Shown piece by piece: positions 5,296 through 5,320 of a DNA stretch of 5,320 bases (positions are counted from its first letter, which is position 1; each line of letters starts with the position of its first letter). The notes beneath the pieces are model-generated. The model saw nothing but the letters and a program-made list of their open reading frames with translations, had not been told where the DNA came from and made no database searches. Source of the DNA: Candidatus Izemoplasma sp. (lineage in GTDB: Bacteria > Bacillota_I > Bacilli_A > Izemoplasmatales > Izemoplasmataceae). The stretch spans positions 1-5,320 of the forward strand of contig SKIY01000054.1 in NCBI GenBank assembly GCA_007116205.1. Reading direction: 5' to 3'. Position numbers and translations under genes: made by a program.

Positions 5296-5320
5296 TTACT
5301 TAATCAATCGTGAATCAACT
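5296..5320 (-). CDS. Possible last residues of an upstream gene
   Basis: On the minus strand one frame stays open from the window edge and ends VDSRLIK at a TAA (5298-5296), 10 bases before the terminator at 5251-5286. The other two frames hit stops sooner. The position before a terminator is right for a gene end, but seven codons cannot be assigned to a family. Confidence 0.35.

Noticed and set aside
1..5320. Mycoplasma-type code with TGA read as tryptophan
   Set aside because: The frames carry TGG tryptophans, end with TAA or TAG at sensible places, and need no TGA read-through to give full-length proteins.

Overview
The window is AT-rich (three 60-base lines I counted average about 40% G+C). 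Every supportable gene lies on the minus strand, so read right to left below. Shine-Dalgarno sequences are strong and AGGTG-like, GTG and probably TTG starts occur, every stop I could read is TAA or TAG, and tryptophan is encoded by TGG. This fits a low-GC Bacillota or a standard-code Mollicutes relative (Acholeplasma/Izemoplasma/Haloplasma-like or Erysipelotrichia). I cannot name the genus.

Right part (5320 to about 3455): the last bases may hold the end of an upstream gene, followed by a strong hairpin terminator. Next come three membrane-protein genes: a bacterial PH-like (DUF1200/bPH_4-type) protein with a GTG start, an unrecognised four-helix membrane protein, and a long TspO/MBR-related (tryptophan-rich sensory) membrane protein. 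They close at a strong terminator at 3459-3485.

Middle part (about 3450 to 303): this looks like a five-gene copper-response operon. An extended -10 promoter and a 12-bp perfect palindrome precede an OmpR-family response regulator. Its histidine kinase overlaps it by 8 bases (ATGCGTAG). Then come a small two-helix SHOCT protein with a His-rich outer loop, a CueP-family copper-binding protein with all three expected cysteines, and a CopZ-like HMA metallochaperone with GMHCGSC. A strong terminator at 304-335 ends the unit. My inference is that the kinase senses copper or another thiophilic metal outside the cell, and that the regulator drives its own operon and the binding proteins. No P-type ATPase is in the window, so any CopA partner must be elsewhere. 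The CopZ-like gene has its best-placed start at an ATC codon.

Left end (303 to 1): a good sigma-A-type promoter (TTGACT, 18 bp, TAGAAT) drives a separate membrane-protein gene of unknown function that is cut by the window edge.

No tRNA, rRNA, CRISPR array, insertion sequence or phage gene is visible.
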